A stretch of 64,000 bases of DNA from Azotobacter bryophylli (GTDB lineage: Bacteria; Pseudomonadota; Gammaproteobacteria; Pseudomonadales; Pseudomonadaceae): contig NZ_JBHRSJ010000006.1 of assembly GCF_042643485.1 (NCBI RefSeq), positions 1 to 64,000 of the forward strand, read 5' to 3'. The notes under the pieces were generated by a model. It was not told the origin of the DNA. It saw only the letters and a program-made list of their open reading frames with translations, and did no database searches. Numbering within the stretch: the first letter of the stretch is position 1; the number at the start of each line of letters is the position of its first letter. The translations under genes were made by a program, and so were the position numbers. Below are positions 20,595-29,903 of the stretch, in pieces.

Positions 20595-21647
20595 ATGGGC
20601 CTGCTCATCGAAGGCCGCTGGCACGACCAGTGGTACGACACCTCGAAGGACGGCCGCTTCCGGCGCGAACAGGCCCAGCGGCGCAACTGGATCACTCCCG
20701 ACGGCAGCCCCGGCCCCGGCGACACCGGAGGCTTCGCCGCCGAAACCGGACGCTATCATCTGTACGTGTCGCTGGCCTGCCCCTGGGCCCATCGCACCCT
20801 GATTCTGCGCAGGCTGAAAGGCCTGGAGGCGCTGATCGGGGTCTCCGTGGTGGGCTGGCTGATGGGCGAGCACGGCTGGACCTTCGATCCGCAATACGGC
20901 TCCACGGGCGACGCCCTGGATGGCTTCGATTACCTGCACCAGCGCTACACCGCCGACGATCCGGCCTATACCGGCCGCGTCACAGTGCCGCTGCTGTGGG
21001 ACCGGCAGTTGGAGCGCATCGTCAACAACGAATCGGCGGAGATCATCCGCATGCTCAACTCGGCCTTCGACGGCCTGACCGGCTCGCGCCTGGATTTCTA
21101 TCCCGCGCCCCTGCGCGGAGAGATCGACGCGCTGAACGCGCGCATCTATCCGAACGTCAACAACGGCGTGTACCGCGCCGGCTTCGCCACCACCCAGGCC
21201 GCCTACGAGGAGGCCTTCGACCGGCTGTTCGCCGAGCTGGACGTGCTGGAAACCCTGCTGGGCGAACGGCGCTACCTGGCCGGCGAGTACCTGACCGAGG
21301 CCGACTGGCGCCTGTTCACCACCCTGATCCGCTTCGATGCCGTCTATCACGGACACTTCAAGTGCAACCTGCGGCGCATCGTCGACTATCCGAACCTGTC
21401 CGGCTGGCTGCGCGAGCTGTACCAATGGCCGGGCGTGGCCGGGACCGTGAATTTCACCCACATCAAGAGCCATTACTACGCCAGCCACCGGACCATCAAT
21501 CCCACCGGCATCGTCCCCAAGGGGCCGGCCCTGGATCTGGACCGCCCCCACGACCGGGCGCACCTGCCGGGACGGGGCGTCTGGGAAAGACCGGGCGCCT
21601 ATAGGGGCGAATCCGTTCGCCCTGCGCAGCGAAGCCCCGGCCCCTAG
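20595..21647 (+). CDS. yqjG: Glutathionyl-hydroquinone reductase (YqjG/Xi-class GST)
   Basis: A 350-residue Xi-class glutathione transferase. The thioredoxin-like N-terminal domain carries the catalytic cysteine in YVSLACPWAHRTLILRRLKGLE (about residue 63). The C-terminal helical domain has NNGVYRAGFATTQAAYEEA and ADWRLFTTLIRFDAVYHGHFKCN. It reduces glutathionyl-hydroquinones. GGGAGG lies 6 bases upstream of the ATG. Its stop overlaps the cysG stop on the other strand by four bases, an unusually tight convergent pair with no room for a terminator. Confidence 0.93.
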   Translation: MGLLIEGRWHDQWYDTSKDGRFRREQAQRRNWITPDGSPGPGDTGGFAAETGRYHLYVSLACPWAHRTLILRRLKGLEALIGVSVVGWLMGEHGWTFDPQYGSTGDALDGFDYLHQRYTADDPAYTGRVTVPLLWDRQLERIVNNESAEIIRMLNSAFDGLTGSRLDFYPAPLRGEIDALNARIYPNVNNGVYRAGFATTQAAYEEAFDRLFAELDVLETLLGERRYLAGEYLTEADWRLFTTLIRFDAVYHGHFKCNLRRIVDYPNLSGWLRELYQWPGVAGTVNFTHIKSHYYASHRTINPTGIVPKGPALDLDRPHDRAHLPGRGVWERPGAYRGESVRPAQRSPGP

Positions 21648-23035
21648 CGGCCCTGAGCCCCCTCGAACCAGGCCAGCTTGTCCCGCAGCTGCACCACTTC
21701 GCCGACGATCAGGAGCGTCGGCGCCGCGACCTTCTCCTGTTCCACCCGCCCGGGCAGCTCGGCCAGGGTCGAGGTGATCACCCGCTGCTGCGGGGTGGTG
21801 CCCTGCTGGATCAGCGCCACCGGCGTGTCGGCCGCCCGGCCGTGCTCGATCAGCTTGGCGCAGATCACCGGCAGGCCGACCAGGCCCATGTACACCACCA
21901 GGGTCTGCGCCGGCGCCACCAGGTCCTTCCAGGGCAGATCGAAACTGCCGTCCTTGAGGTGGCCGGTGACGAAGCGCACCGATTGCGCGTAGTCGCGGTG
22001 GGTCAACGGAATTCCGGCATAGGCGGCGCAACCGCTGGCCGCGGTAATGCCCGGCACCACCTGGAAGGGGACGCCGTGGGCGGCCAGCTCCTCGATTTCC
22101 TCGCCGCCGCGGCCGAAGATGAAGGGATCGCCGCCCTTGAGGCGCACCACCCGCTTGCCCTGCCGGGCCAGCTCCACCAGCAGCCGGTTGATCTCCTCCT
22201 GGGGCACGGCGTGATGGGCGCGGCGCTTGCCGACGTAGACGCGCTCGGCATCGCGCCGGCACAGATCGATGATGGCCGGCGCCACCAGGCGGTCGTAGAG
22301 CACCACGTCGGCCTGCTGCATCAGGCGCAGGGCGCGGAAGGTCAGCAGATCCGGATCGCCCGGCCCCGCGCCGACCAGATAGACCTCGCCCAAGGTGCGG
22401 GGCGCCGCCCCGGCGAGCTTGTCCTCGAGCAACCGCTCGGCCTCGCCGGCCTGCCCGGCCAGCATCCGTTCGGCGATCGGCCCCTGGAACACCTCCTCCC
22501 AGAACACCCGGCGCTGCTGCACGTCGGGCAGGAGTTCCTTGACCCGGGCGCGGAACCGCTTCGCCAGACCGGCCAGCTGGCCGTAGGCCGACGGAATCCA
22601 GGTCTCCAGCCGTGCGCGGATCAGCCGTGCCAGCACCGGCGCGTCGCTGCCGCTGGAGACGGCGACCAGCAGCGGCGAGCGGTCGACGATGGCCGGGAAG
22701 ATCACGCTGCACAGGGCCGGCGCATCCACCACGTTGACCGGCACGCCGCCGTCCTGGGCATCCCGGGAAACCTCGGCGTTCAATGCCTGATCGTCGGTGG
22801 CGGCGATGGCCAGCACGCAGCCGGCCAGATCCGCCGGCTGGTAGCCGCGCGCCAGGCACTGCCCGCCGCCCTGCTCCGCCAGCTCGGCCAGCTCCGGTCC
22901 GATCTGCGGCGCGACCACCCGCAGCACGGCGCCGGCCTCGATCAGCAGACGCGCCTTGCGCAGGGCGACCTCGCCGCCGCCGACCAGCAGCACACGGCGA
23001 CCCTTGAGGTTATGGAACAGCGGAAGGTAATCCAT
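21644..23035 (-). CDS. cysG: Siroheme synthase (dehydrogenase/ferrochelatase and uroporphyrinogen methyltransferase)
   Basis: A 463-residue fused enzyme. Residues 1 to about 210 form the NAD-dependent precorrin-2 dehydrogenase/sirohydrochlorin ferrochelatase (NLKGRRVLLVGGGEVALRKARLL). The rest is the SAM-dependent uroporphyrinogen III methyltransferase: VYLVGAGPGDPDLLTFRALRLM, VVLYDRLVAPAI, VRLKGGDPFIFGRGGEE and VPGITAASGCAAYAGIPLTHR. It makes siroheme for sulfite and nitrite reductases. It lies downstream of serS with a hairpin between. Confidence 0.95.
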   Translation of the reverse strand: MDYLPLFHNLKGRRVLLVGGGEVALRKARLLIEAGAVLRVVAPQIGPELAELAEQGGGQCLARGYQPADLAGCVLAIAATDDQALNAEVSRDAQDGGVPVNVVDAPALCSVIFPAIVDRSPLLVAVSSGSDAPVLARLIRARLETWIPSAYGQLAGLAKRFRARVKELLPDVQQRRVFWEEVFQGPIAERMLAGQAGEAERLLEDKLAGAAPRTLGEVYLVGAGPGDPDLLTFRALRLMQQADVVLYDRLVAPAIIDLCRRDAERVYVGKRRAHHAVPQEEINRLLVELARQGKRVVRLKGGDPFIFGRGGEEIEELAAHGVPFQVVPGITAASGCAAYAGIPLTHRDYAQSVRFVTGHLKDGSFDLPWKDLVAPAQTLVVYMGLVGLPVICAKLIEHGRAADTPVALIQQGTTPQQRVITSTLAELPGRVEQEKVAAPTLLIVGEVVQLRDKLAWFEGAQGR

Positions 23036-23062
23036 GGCACGACTCTCGACGGGTGAAACGAA

Positions 23063-23086
23063 ACGGGGTGGCCGGAGCCACCCCGT
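23063..23086 (-). terminator. Hairpin between serS and cysG, possible terminator
   Basis: ACGGGGTGGC-TCCG-GCCACCCCGT forms a perfect 10-base stem on the minus strand, 18 bases after the serS stop. The downstream run (TTCGTTT) is only partly T-rich, so it may attenuate rather than fully stop transcription into cysG. Confidence 0.6.
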
Positions 23087-23104
23087 ATGGAACTGCTGAC
23101 GCGA

Positions 23105-24385
23105 TCAGCCGATGACTTCGATTCCGCCCATGTAGGGCTTCAGCGCATCCGGCACGCGGATCGAGCCGTCGACCTGCTGGTAGTTCTCCAGCACCGCCAC
23201 CAGGGTCCGGCCGACCGCCAGGCCCGAGCCGTTGAGAGTATGGACCAGCTCCGGCTTGCCGGTTTCCGGGTTGCGCCAGCGCGCCTGCATGCGCCGCGCC
23301 TGGAAGTCGCCGCAGTTGGAGCAGGAGGAGATTTCCCGGTACTTGTCCTGGCTGGGAATCCAGACCTCCAGGTCGTAGGTCTTGGTGGCGCCGAAACCCA
23401 TGTCGCCGGTGCACAGCGCCAGCACCCGGTACGGCAGCTCCAGCCGCTGCAGCACCGCTTCGGCGTTGGCGGTCAGCTCCTCCAGCGCTTCGTAGGACTT
23501 AGCGGGCTCGACGATGCGCACCATCTCCACCTTGTCGAACTGGTGCTGGCGAATCATGCCGCGGGTGTCGCGCCCGGAGGCGCCGGCCTCGCTGCGGAAG
23601 CACGGGGTGTGGGCGACGAACTTCAGCGGCAGCTGCTTGGCGTCGAGGATCTCACCGCTGACGATGTTGGTCAGCGAGACTTCGGCGGTGGGGATCAGGT
23701 AGAGATCCGCCTCGCTCTCGCGGCGGATCTTGAACAGATCCTCCTCGAACTTGGGCAGCTGGCCGGTGCCCTGCAACGCGCCGGCCTGCACCAGATAGGG
23801 GGTGTAGGCCTCCTCGTAGCCGTGCTCGCCGGTGTGCAGGTCGAGCATGAACTGGGCCAGGGCGCGATGCAGCCGGGCGATGGGGCCGCGCATCAGGGCG
23901 AAGCGAGCGCCGGAGAGCTTGGCGGCGGTCTCGAAATCCAGCCAGCCGTGCTGCTCGCCGAGGGCGACGTGGTCCTTGATCTCGAAATCGAAGCTGCGCG
24001 GGGTACCCCAGCGGCGCACCTCGACGTTGTTCTCTTCATCGGCGCCGACCGGCACCGACTCGTGGGGCAGGTTGGGGATGCCCAGCATCAGGGCGTCCAG
24101 CTCGGCCTGGATCGCCTCCAGCTCGCGCTTGCCGTTCTCCAGGTCGCTGCCCAGCTGGTTGACCTCGGCCATCAGCGGGGCGATGTCCTCGCCGCGCTGC
24201 TTGGCCTGACCGATCGCCTTGGAGCGGGTGTTGCGTTCGTTCTGCAGCTGCTCGGTGCGGGTCTGCACGGTCTTGCGCTGGGCTTCCAGCGCCTCGATAC
24301 GCGCCACGTCCAGTTGATAGCCGCGGGTCGCCAGGCGATCGGCGACTTCCTGCAGCTGGGTACGTATCAGTTTCGGATCGAGCAT
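23105..24385 (-). CDS. serS: Seryl-tRNA synthetase
   Basis: A 426-residue class II synthetase. The N-terminal long coiled-coil arm (residues about 30-100, LEAQRKTVQTRTEQLQNERN...) binds tRNA-Ser. The catalytic domain has motif 2 in FRSEAGASGRDTRGMIRQHQFDKVEMV and motif 3 in NGSGLAVGRTLVAVLENYQ. Length and start (MLDPKLIRTQLQEVADRL) match the family. It is 16 bases downstream of crcB in the rarA-crcB-serS row usual in pseudomonads. Confidence 0.97.
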   Translation of the reverse strand: MLDPKLIRTQLQEVADRLATRGYQLDVARIEALEAQRKTVQTRTEQLQNERNTRSKAIGQAKQRGEDIAPLMAEVNQLGSDLENGKRELEAIQAELDALMLGIPNLPHESVPVGADEENNVEVRRWGTPRSFDFEIKDHVALGEQHGWLDFETAAKLSGARFALMRGPIARLHRALAQFMLDLHTGEHGYEEAYTPYLVQAGALQGTGQLPKFEEDLFKIRRESEADLYLIPTAEVSLTNIVSGEILDAKQLPLKFVAHTPCFRSEAGASGRDTRGMIRQHQFDKVEMVRIVEPAKSYEALEELTANAEAVLQRLELPYRVLALCTGDMGFGATKTYDLEVWIPSQDKYREISSCSNCGDFQARRMQARWRNPETGKPELVHTLNGSGLAVGRTLVAVLENYQQVDGSIRVPDALKPYMGGIEVIG

Positions 24386-24401
24386 GTCGGTTCTCGTTCT
24401 G

Positions 24402-24776
24402 TCAGAGTTTGGCCAGTCCCAGCCCTGCCCAGGTGGCCAGCAGGCCGCCGAGCACGCTGAGCGATATATAGCCCAGAGCGACCCCCGCCGCGCCGTTTTC
24501 CAGCAGGCGCAGGGTATCCAGGGAAAAGGAGGAAAAGGTGGTGAACGCCCCGAGAAAGCCGAGAATCAGCCCGCTGCGCAGCTCTGCCGGCAGCTCCGGA
24601 CGACCGACGAACAGCCCGTACAGATAACCGATCAGCAGGCAGCCGATCAGGTTCACGGTCAGGGTCGCCAGCGGGAAGTACTTGGGCAGATGGGTGTTGA
24701 CCCAGCTGGATACGGCGAAGCGCAGCAGGGTGCCGATCACGCCGCCGGCGGACACGGCCAGGATCAGGCGGATCAT
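24402..24776 (-). CDS. crcB: Fluoride exporter CrcB (Fluc)
   Basis: A 124-residue protein with four membrane segments and the CrcB signatures GGVIGTLLRF, TLTVNLIGCLLIG and GFLGAFTTFSSFS. It forms a dimeric fluoride channel in the inner membrane. The ATG overlaps the rarA stop (ATGA). I see no fluoride riboswitch upstream, as expected for an internal operon gene. Confidence 0.95.
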   Translation of the reverse strand: MIRLILAVSAGGVIGTLLRFAVSSWVNTHLPKYFPLATLTVNLIGCLLIGYLYGLFVGRPELPAELRSGLILGFLGAFTTFSSFSLDTLRLLENGAAGVALGYISLSVLGGLLATWAGLGLAKL

Positions 24777-26098
24777 CGCTTGCGCCTCTGCCTGGGGCTC
24801 GCCCGGTCCAGCCCGGCCAGATGCTGCAGCTTGTCGCCGATCTTCAGCTCCAGGCCGCGCGGCACCGGCTGGTAGTAGCGACGCGGCTCGAGCGCCTCCG
24901 GAAAATAGTCCTCGCCGGCAGCATAGGCCTCCGGTTCGTCGTGGGCGTAGCGGTACTCCTCGCCGTAGCCGAGCTGCTGCATCAGCTTGGTCGGCGCATT
25001 GCGCAGGTGCAGCGGCACTTCTAGGGAGCCATGGGCCTCGGCATCGTGGCGGGCCGCCTTGAAGGCCGTGTAGACGGCATTGCTCTTCGGCGCGCAGGCC
25101 AGGTAGACGATGGCCTGGGCCACCGCCAGCTCGCCCTCGGGGCTGCCTAGGCGCTCCTGCACGTCCCAGGCGGCCAAGCACAGGCTCAGGGCGCGCGGGT
25201 CGGCGTTGCCGATGTCCTCGCTGGCCATGCGTACCACGCGGCGGGCGATGTACAGCGGGTCGCAGCCGCCATCGAGCATGCGCGCGAACCAGTAGAGCGC
25301 GGCATCGGGATTCGAGCCGCGCACCGACTTGTGCAGGGCGGAGATCTGGTCGTAGAAGGCCTCGCCGCCCTTGTCGAAGCGCCGGCGGCTATCGCCCAGG
25401 AGGTCCTGCAGCAGCTCGACGCCGATCGCCTCGCCGTCCTCGACCAGATCGGCGGCGTTCTCCAGCAGGTTGAGCATGCGCCGCCCGTCGCCGTCGGCCG
25501 CGGCCAGCAGCATCCTGAAGCTGTCGTCCGGCAGGCTCAGCCGGCGCTTGCCGAGCCCCTTGTCCTCGCCCAGGGCTCGCTCGACCAGCTTGCGCAAGGC
25601 CGCCTCGTCCAGGCTTTTCAGGACGTAGACCCGCGCCCGCGAAAGCAGCGCGTTGTTCAGCTCGAACGACGGGTTCTCGGTGGTCGCACCGATGAAGATC
25701 AGCGTGCCGTCCTCGACGTAGGGCAGGAAGGCGTCCTGCTGGGACTTGTTGAAACGGTGCACCTCGTCGACGAACAGGATGGTGCGCCGACCGTACTGGG
25801 CCGCCTGCTGGCGGGCGACCTCGACCGCCTGGCGGATCTCCTTGACCCCGGCGAGCACCGCCGAGATCGTCTCGAAATGGGCGTCGGTGACCTTGGCCAG
25901 CAGCCGCGCCAGGGTGGTCTTGCCGACACCCGGCGGGCCCCAGAAGATCATCGAGTGCAGGGCGCCCTGCTCCAGCGCCTCGCGCAGCGGCTTGCCGCGG
26001 GCCAGCAGATGCTCCTGACCGACGTACTCGTCCAGGCTGGCCGGGCGCAGGCGCGCGGCCAGGGGCTGGGCGACGGGATCGGCTCGAAACAGGTCCAC
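24773..26098 (-). CDS. rarA: Replication-associated recombination protein RarA (MgsA)
   Basis: A 441-residue AAA+ ATPase of the RarA/WRNIP1 family. It has Walker A GPPGVGKTTLARLLA (about residue 54), Walker B ILFVDEVHRFNKSQQDAFLPYVE, sensor 1 IGATTENPSFELN and the C-terminal tetramerisation part with ARMLDGGCDPLYIARRVVRMASEDIG. It acts at stalled replication forks. It lies 8 bases after lolA and overlaps crcB. Confidence 0.95.
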   Translation of the reverse strand: MDLFRADPVAQPLAARLRPASLDEYVGQEHLLARGKPLREALEQGALHSMIFWGPPGVGKTTLARLLAKVTDAHFETISAVLAGVKEIRQAVEVARQQAAQYGRRTILFVDEVHRFNKSQQDAFLPYVEDGTLIFIGATTENPSFELNNALLSRARVYVLKSLDEAALRKLVERALGEDKGLGKRRLSLPDDSFRMLLAAADGDGRRMLNLLENAADLVEDGEAIGVELLQDLLGDSRRRFDKGGEAFYDQISALHKSVRGSNPDAALYWFARMLDGGCDPLYIARRVVRMASEDIGNADPRALSLCLAAWDVQERLGSPEGELAVAQAIVYLACAPKSNAVYTAFKAARHDAEAHGSLEVPLHLRNAPTKLMQQLGYGEEYRYAHDEPEAYAAGEDYFPEALEPRRYYQPVPRGLELKIGDKLQHLAGLDRASPRQRRKR

Positions 26099-26106
26099 CT
26101 AGGGCA

Positions 26107-26730
26107 TCACTCCTGGATCACGTCGGCACCTGCCGGCACTTTGAAGACGAACTGCGCGGCATCGATCTTCTGGTTCATCTTCACCCCGAAGAACAGGATG
26201 TTGGTGCGCTGGCCGACGCTGTCGATCAGCTGCATGTCGTTGACCACGCCATTGCGGAAGGATAGGCGCAGGTTGTCGAACAGCGTGTCCTTGGCTTTCG
26301 GCTTGAGGATGAAATCCACCACGCCCCCGGCTTCCTTGTGGGTGATCTCGAAGTTCTCGCCGATCTTGGACACGTCGCCGGAGAGCAGCAGCGCCGGCGT
26401 GTGGGTCAGGCGCTGATCGAGGGTCTGGATGGTTACCTGCTGCAGGTCCGGGTCGTAGAGCCAGACCTTCTGGCCGTTGGAGACCAGCAGCTGCTCCATC
26501 GGCTCGTCGGTGTGCCAGCGGAACAGCCCCGGGCGCTTCAGGGCCAGTTCGCCGGCGCTTTCCTGCAACTGGGTGCCGGAGCCGTCCAGGGTCAGTTGGG
26601 AGAAGCGTGCCGTCAGGGTCTGTGCCTGGTTGAGCAACTGGGTCAGACGCTGGATCGAGCGCTCGTCGGCCTGCACGGGCAGGAGGACGAGGGTCAGAGC
26701 GGACAGCAACAGCAGGCGGACAAGGCGCAT
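26107..26730 (-). CDS. lolA: Outer-membrane lipoprotein carrier protein LolA
   Basis: A 207-residue periplasmic protein with a signal peptide (MRLVRLLLLSALTLVLLPVQA, cleavage before DERSIQ). The mature part has the LolA features QTLTARFSQLTLDGSG, KRPGLFRWHTDEP and QKVWLYDPDLQQVTIQ. It ferries lipoproteins from LolCDE to LolB. It lies 26 bases downstream of ftsK in the conserved ftsK-lolA-rarA order. Confidence 0.95.
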   Translation of the reverse strand: MRLVRLLLLSALTLVLLPVQADERSIQRLTQLLNQAQTLTARFSQLTLDGSGTQLQESAGELALKRPGLFRWHTDEPMEQLLVSNGQKVWLYDPDLQQVTIQTLDQRLTHTPALLLSGDVSKIGENFEITHKEAGGVVDFILKPKAKDTLFDNLRLSFRNGVVNDMQLIDSVGQRTNILFFGVKMNQKIDAAQFVFKVPAGADVIQE

Positions 26731-26756
26731 GGGTTTTCTCTTGTGAGCGTGGGAGA

Positions 26757-29588
26757 TCAGTCGCGAACCGGCGCCGGGGCGATCACTTCCCGCGAGCCGT
26801 TGGTATTCATCGACGACACGACACCAGCCATCTCCATGGCCTCGATCATCCGTGCGGCGCGGTTATAGCCTATTTTCAGCTTGCGCTGAACAGCGGAAAT
26901 GGATGCGCGCCGACTTTCCGTGACGAAGCGGACGGCCTCATCGTAGAGCGGATCCTCCTCGCTGCCCTCGCCGCCCTCGCCGCCACCGCCCCCGTCGAAG
27001 CCGCTGCCGCCCTCTTCCACGCCGGACAGGATGTCTTCGATGTAGTCCGGAGCGCCGCGCTGCTTCCAGGCCTCGACCACCCGGTGCACCTCGTCGTCGG
27101 AGACGAAGGCGCCGTGCACGCGGATCGGCAGTCCGGTGCCGGGCGGCAGATAGAGCATGTCGCCGTGGCCGAGCAACTGCTCGGCGCCGCCCTGGTCGAG
27201 AATGGTGCGCGAGTCGATCTTGCTGGAAACCTGGAAGGCCATCCGGGTCGGGATGTTGGCCTTGATCAGGCCGGTGATCACGTCCACCGACGGGCGCTGG
27301 GTCGCCAGGATCAGGTGGATGCCGGCGGCACGGGCTTTCTGTGCGATACGGGCGATCAGCTCTTCGACCTTCTTGCCGACGATCATCATCATGTCGGCGA
27401 ATTCGTCGACCACTACCACGATGGTCGGCAGCGGCTTCAGCAACGGCGGCTCGTCGTCCATGCTCTCGCGGCGGTACAGCGGATCGCCGAGCGGCATGCC
27501 GGCCTCCTCTGCGTCCTTGATCTTGCGGTTGAAGCCGGCCAGGTTGCGCACGCCCATCGCCGCCATGAGCTTGTAGCGCCGCTCCATCTCGGCCACGCTC
27601 CAGCGCAGGGCATTGGCCGCCTCCTTCATGTCGGTCACCACCGGGCAGAGCAGGTGCGGGATGCCCTCGTAGATCGACAGTTCGAGCATCTTCGGGTCAA
27701 TCATGATCAGGCGCGCCTCTTCCGGCGTCGACTTGAACAGGATCGACAGGATCATGGCGTTGACCCCCACCGACTTACCCGAGCCGGTGGTACCGGCCAC
27801 CAGCAAGTGCGGCATCTTCGCCAGGTCGGCGATAACCGGCTTCCCGCCGATGTCGTGACCGAGCGCGAGGGTGACCGGCGATTTGGCCTCTTCGTACTCG
27901 GGGGATGACAGCACCTCGGAGAAGTGCACCATCTGCCGGTCCTCGTTGGGAACCTCGATGCCCACGGTGGTCTTGCCGGGAATGACTTCCACCACACGTA
28001 CGCTGATCATGGCCATGGAGCGCGCCAGGTCCTTGGCCAGGTTGGAAATGCGGCTGACCTTGATCCCCGGCGCCGGCTGAATCTCGAAGCGGGTGATGAC
28101 CGGGCCCGGGTGCACGGACTCGACCGTGACCTCGACGCCGAACTCCTTGAGCTTGATCTCGAGCAGGCGCGAGAGATTAGCCAGTGCTTCGGCCGAATAA
28201 TTTTGCGACTTCTTCTCGGCCGGATCGAGCAGAGAGATCGGCGGCAGAGTTCCGGCCAGGGCGCTGTCGACGAACGTCGGAGCCGGCCGGGTGACGACCT
28301 GGACAGGCGTGACCGGTCGCGGAGCGATGGATTCCGACAGGGGGGTGATGACCGGAGCGGGTCGTTTTTCCGGCTCGGCTGCCATCTCCACGGTCGGCCT
28401 TGGGGAGACTGCCGGGCTGTAGGACTCCCTCACCGGCACCGGGGCCTGGTGAGGCTCCTCGTCGACCGAGAACGGCACCTCATCGGCCCAGGGCAGTGCT
28501 TCATCCACCTTTTCATCGGCCTTGAGTGCCGTCTCATCGCCGAGCGGGATCTCGTCCCGGTCCGCGAAAAGCGGCTCATGGCTCACCGGCTCCTCGACCG
28601 GAGCCGAAACCGGGCGAATCTCCGGTGCCGCCTTCGTTACCTGGACCTGGCTAGCGGACTGCGGCTGTGGCGCCACCGGCTCGACGGCATCCACAGACTC
28701 CTCGTCGAGCGGCGCATCGATCCAGGGCTCGATCCGCGGTTCGATCCTGGCTTCGGCGCGAGGGACGGCGACTGTCGGGAGAGCGATCTTGGGCAATACG
28801 ATTCCCTTCTCCTTGCGGGGAGGAGCCGTCTCCTCTTTCTGTTTGACCGGCGCATCGACAGGCTTGGCCGGCGCATCGACTTCCCGTAACTGGGCAACCA
28901 ACCGCCTGCGTTCGACCCGAGCGCTCCACCAGCGAACGATGGCATTGCGGACCAAGTCGAAGAGATCGAGGGTGATCTTCCCGGTCAGGTCCATCAGCCC
29001 GAACCAGGACAGATCGGTGAAAACGGTCAGGCCGAACACGAAAAGAGCCAGAAACACCAGAGTGCTGCCATGCACGTTCAGCAGACTCATCCCCAGATGA
29101 CCGAGAATCCCGCCGAGGGCTCCCCCCGGGGACGCCGGCAATTCGGAGGGCGACTGGAAATGGATGAAAGCCAGCGCAGACCCCGATATCAGCAGGAGCA
29201 CCAGCCCTGCCAGGCGCCAGGAGAACAACCAGCCGTTCCAGCGCCAGGGCTCGTGGCGTGCCTTGAAGGCCTGGGTCGTCTTGATCGCCAGCAGCAGAGG
29301 GAAGAGATAGGCGAAATACCCGAGGGCCATGAACAGGATATCGGCAAACCAGGCGCCTGCGCGGCCGCCGAGATTGTGAACCTGTTCCACGTTGCTGGCA
29401 TGGCTCCACCCCGGGTCGGCGCGATCGTAAGTCAGCAATGCCATCCACAGATACAGGCACAGGACGCCCATCGCGATCAGGGCCCCCTCCTTGAGTCGGG
29501 CATGCAAATGCTGACGCCAAACTGGCAACTGTGCGGTAGTAGAAGATTTCTTCAAACGCGTTTTCCTGCGCCCGCGGCGCTTCCCCAT
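26757..29588 (-). CDS. ftsK: DNA translocase FtsK
   Basis: A 943-residue protein. It has a basic N-terminus and four membrane segments (to about residue 190). A long linker rich in proline and glutamate spans residues about 230-430. The RecA-like motor has Walker A GTTGSGKSVGVN and Walker B IVVVVDEFADMMM. A glycine-rich hinge follows, then the winged-helix gamma domain (SEEDPLYDEAVRFVTESRRASISAVQRKLKIGYNRAARMIE) that reads KOPS sequences. It moves chromosome DNA during division and activates XerCD. The linker makes it somewhat longer than typical short pseudomonad FtsK. Confidence 0.96.
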   Translation of the reverse strand: MGKRRGRRKTRLKKSSTTAQLPVWRQHLHARLKEGALIAMGVLCLYLWMALLTYDRADPGWSHASNVEQVHNLGGRAGAWFADILFMALGYFAYLFPLLLAIKTTQAFKARHEPWRWNGWLFSWRLAGLVLLLISGSALAFIHFQSPSELPASPGGALGGILGHLGMSLLNVHGSTLVFLALFVFGLTVFTDLSWFGLMDLTGKITLDLFDLVRNAIVRWWSARVERRRLVAQLREVDAPAKPVDAPVKQKEETAPPRKEKGIVLPKIALPTVAVPRAEARIEPRIEPWIDAPLDEESVDAVEPVAPQPQSASQVQVTKAAPEIRPVSAPVEEPVSHEPLFADRDEIPLGDETALKADEKVDEALPWADEVPFSVDEEPHQAPVPVRESYSPAVSPRPTVEMAAEPEKRPAPVITPLSESIAPRPVTPVQVVTRPAPTFVDSALAGTLPPISLLDPAEKKSQNYSAEALANLSRLLEIKLKEFGVEVTVESVHPGPVITRFEIQPAPGIKVSRISNLAKDLARSMAMISVRVVEVIPGKTTVGIEVPNEDRQMVHFSEVLSSPEYEEAKSPVTLALGHDIGGKPVIADLAKMPHLLVAGTTGSGKSVGVNAMILSILFKSTPEEARLIMIDPKMLELSIYEGIPHLLCPVVTDMKEAANALRWSVAEMERRYKLMAAMGVRNLAGFNRKIKDAEEAGMPLGDPLYRRESMDDEPPLLKPLPTIVVVVDEFADMMMIVGKKVEELIARIAQKARAAGIHLILATQRPSVDVITGLIKANIPTRMAFQVSSKIDSRTILDQGGAEQLLGHGDMLYLPPGTGLPIRVHGAFVSDDEVHRVVEAWKQRGAPDYIEDILSGVEEGGSGFDGGGGGEGGEGSEEDPLYDEAVRFVTESRRASISAVQRKLKIGYNRAARMIEAMEMAGVVSSMNTNGSREVIAPAPVRD

Positions 29589-29903
29589 CTAAGATTACGA
29601 TTCAGCCGACGCCCATGCAGCCGTCATCCGGACAGACAGCCAGGCGTCTTTCGTGCAGTGTCCAAGCCGATTTTCGGGATTCGGGCCCATGGCCCGCGAG
29701 TCAATTCCGCAACCACCGGAAACAGGCGGTCTCAGTCGTCGGATATTGTACGGTTTTGTCAGCCCCATACCATGCCACACGGCTGCTCCAGCCCGTTTTT
29801 GCTGCCCTCTCGCCCTTCGGTGTAGCATAGCCGTCAACTATTTCCCTGCGGCTCCATTGGAGCATGCATTCTCTTACACGACAAAGGCTTATGGGGACTT
29901 TTT
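29589..29903. other. Intergenic region between divergent ftsK and trxB
   Basis: These 315 bases must hold the promoters for ftsK (minus) and trxB (plus). Short open frames here are not convincing. I see no strong -10/-35 pair, operator palindrome or RNA gene. Confidence 0.5.

Noticed and set aside
20559..22859. 766-residue minus-strand frame joining cysG and the GST region
   Set aside because: Reads in the wrong frame through both certain genes; no family pattern.
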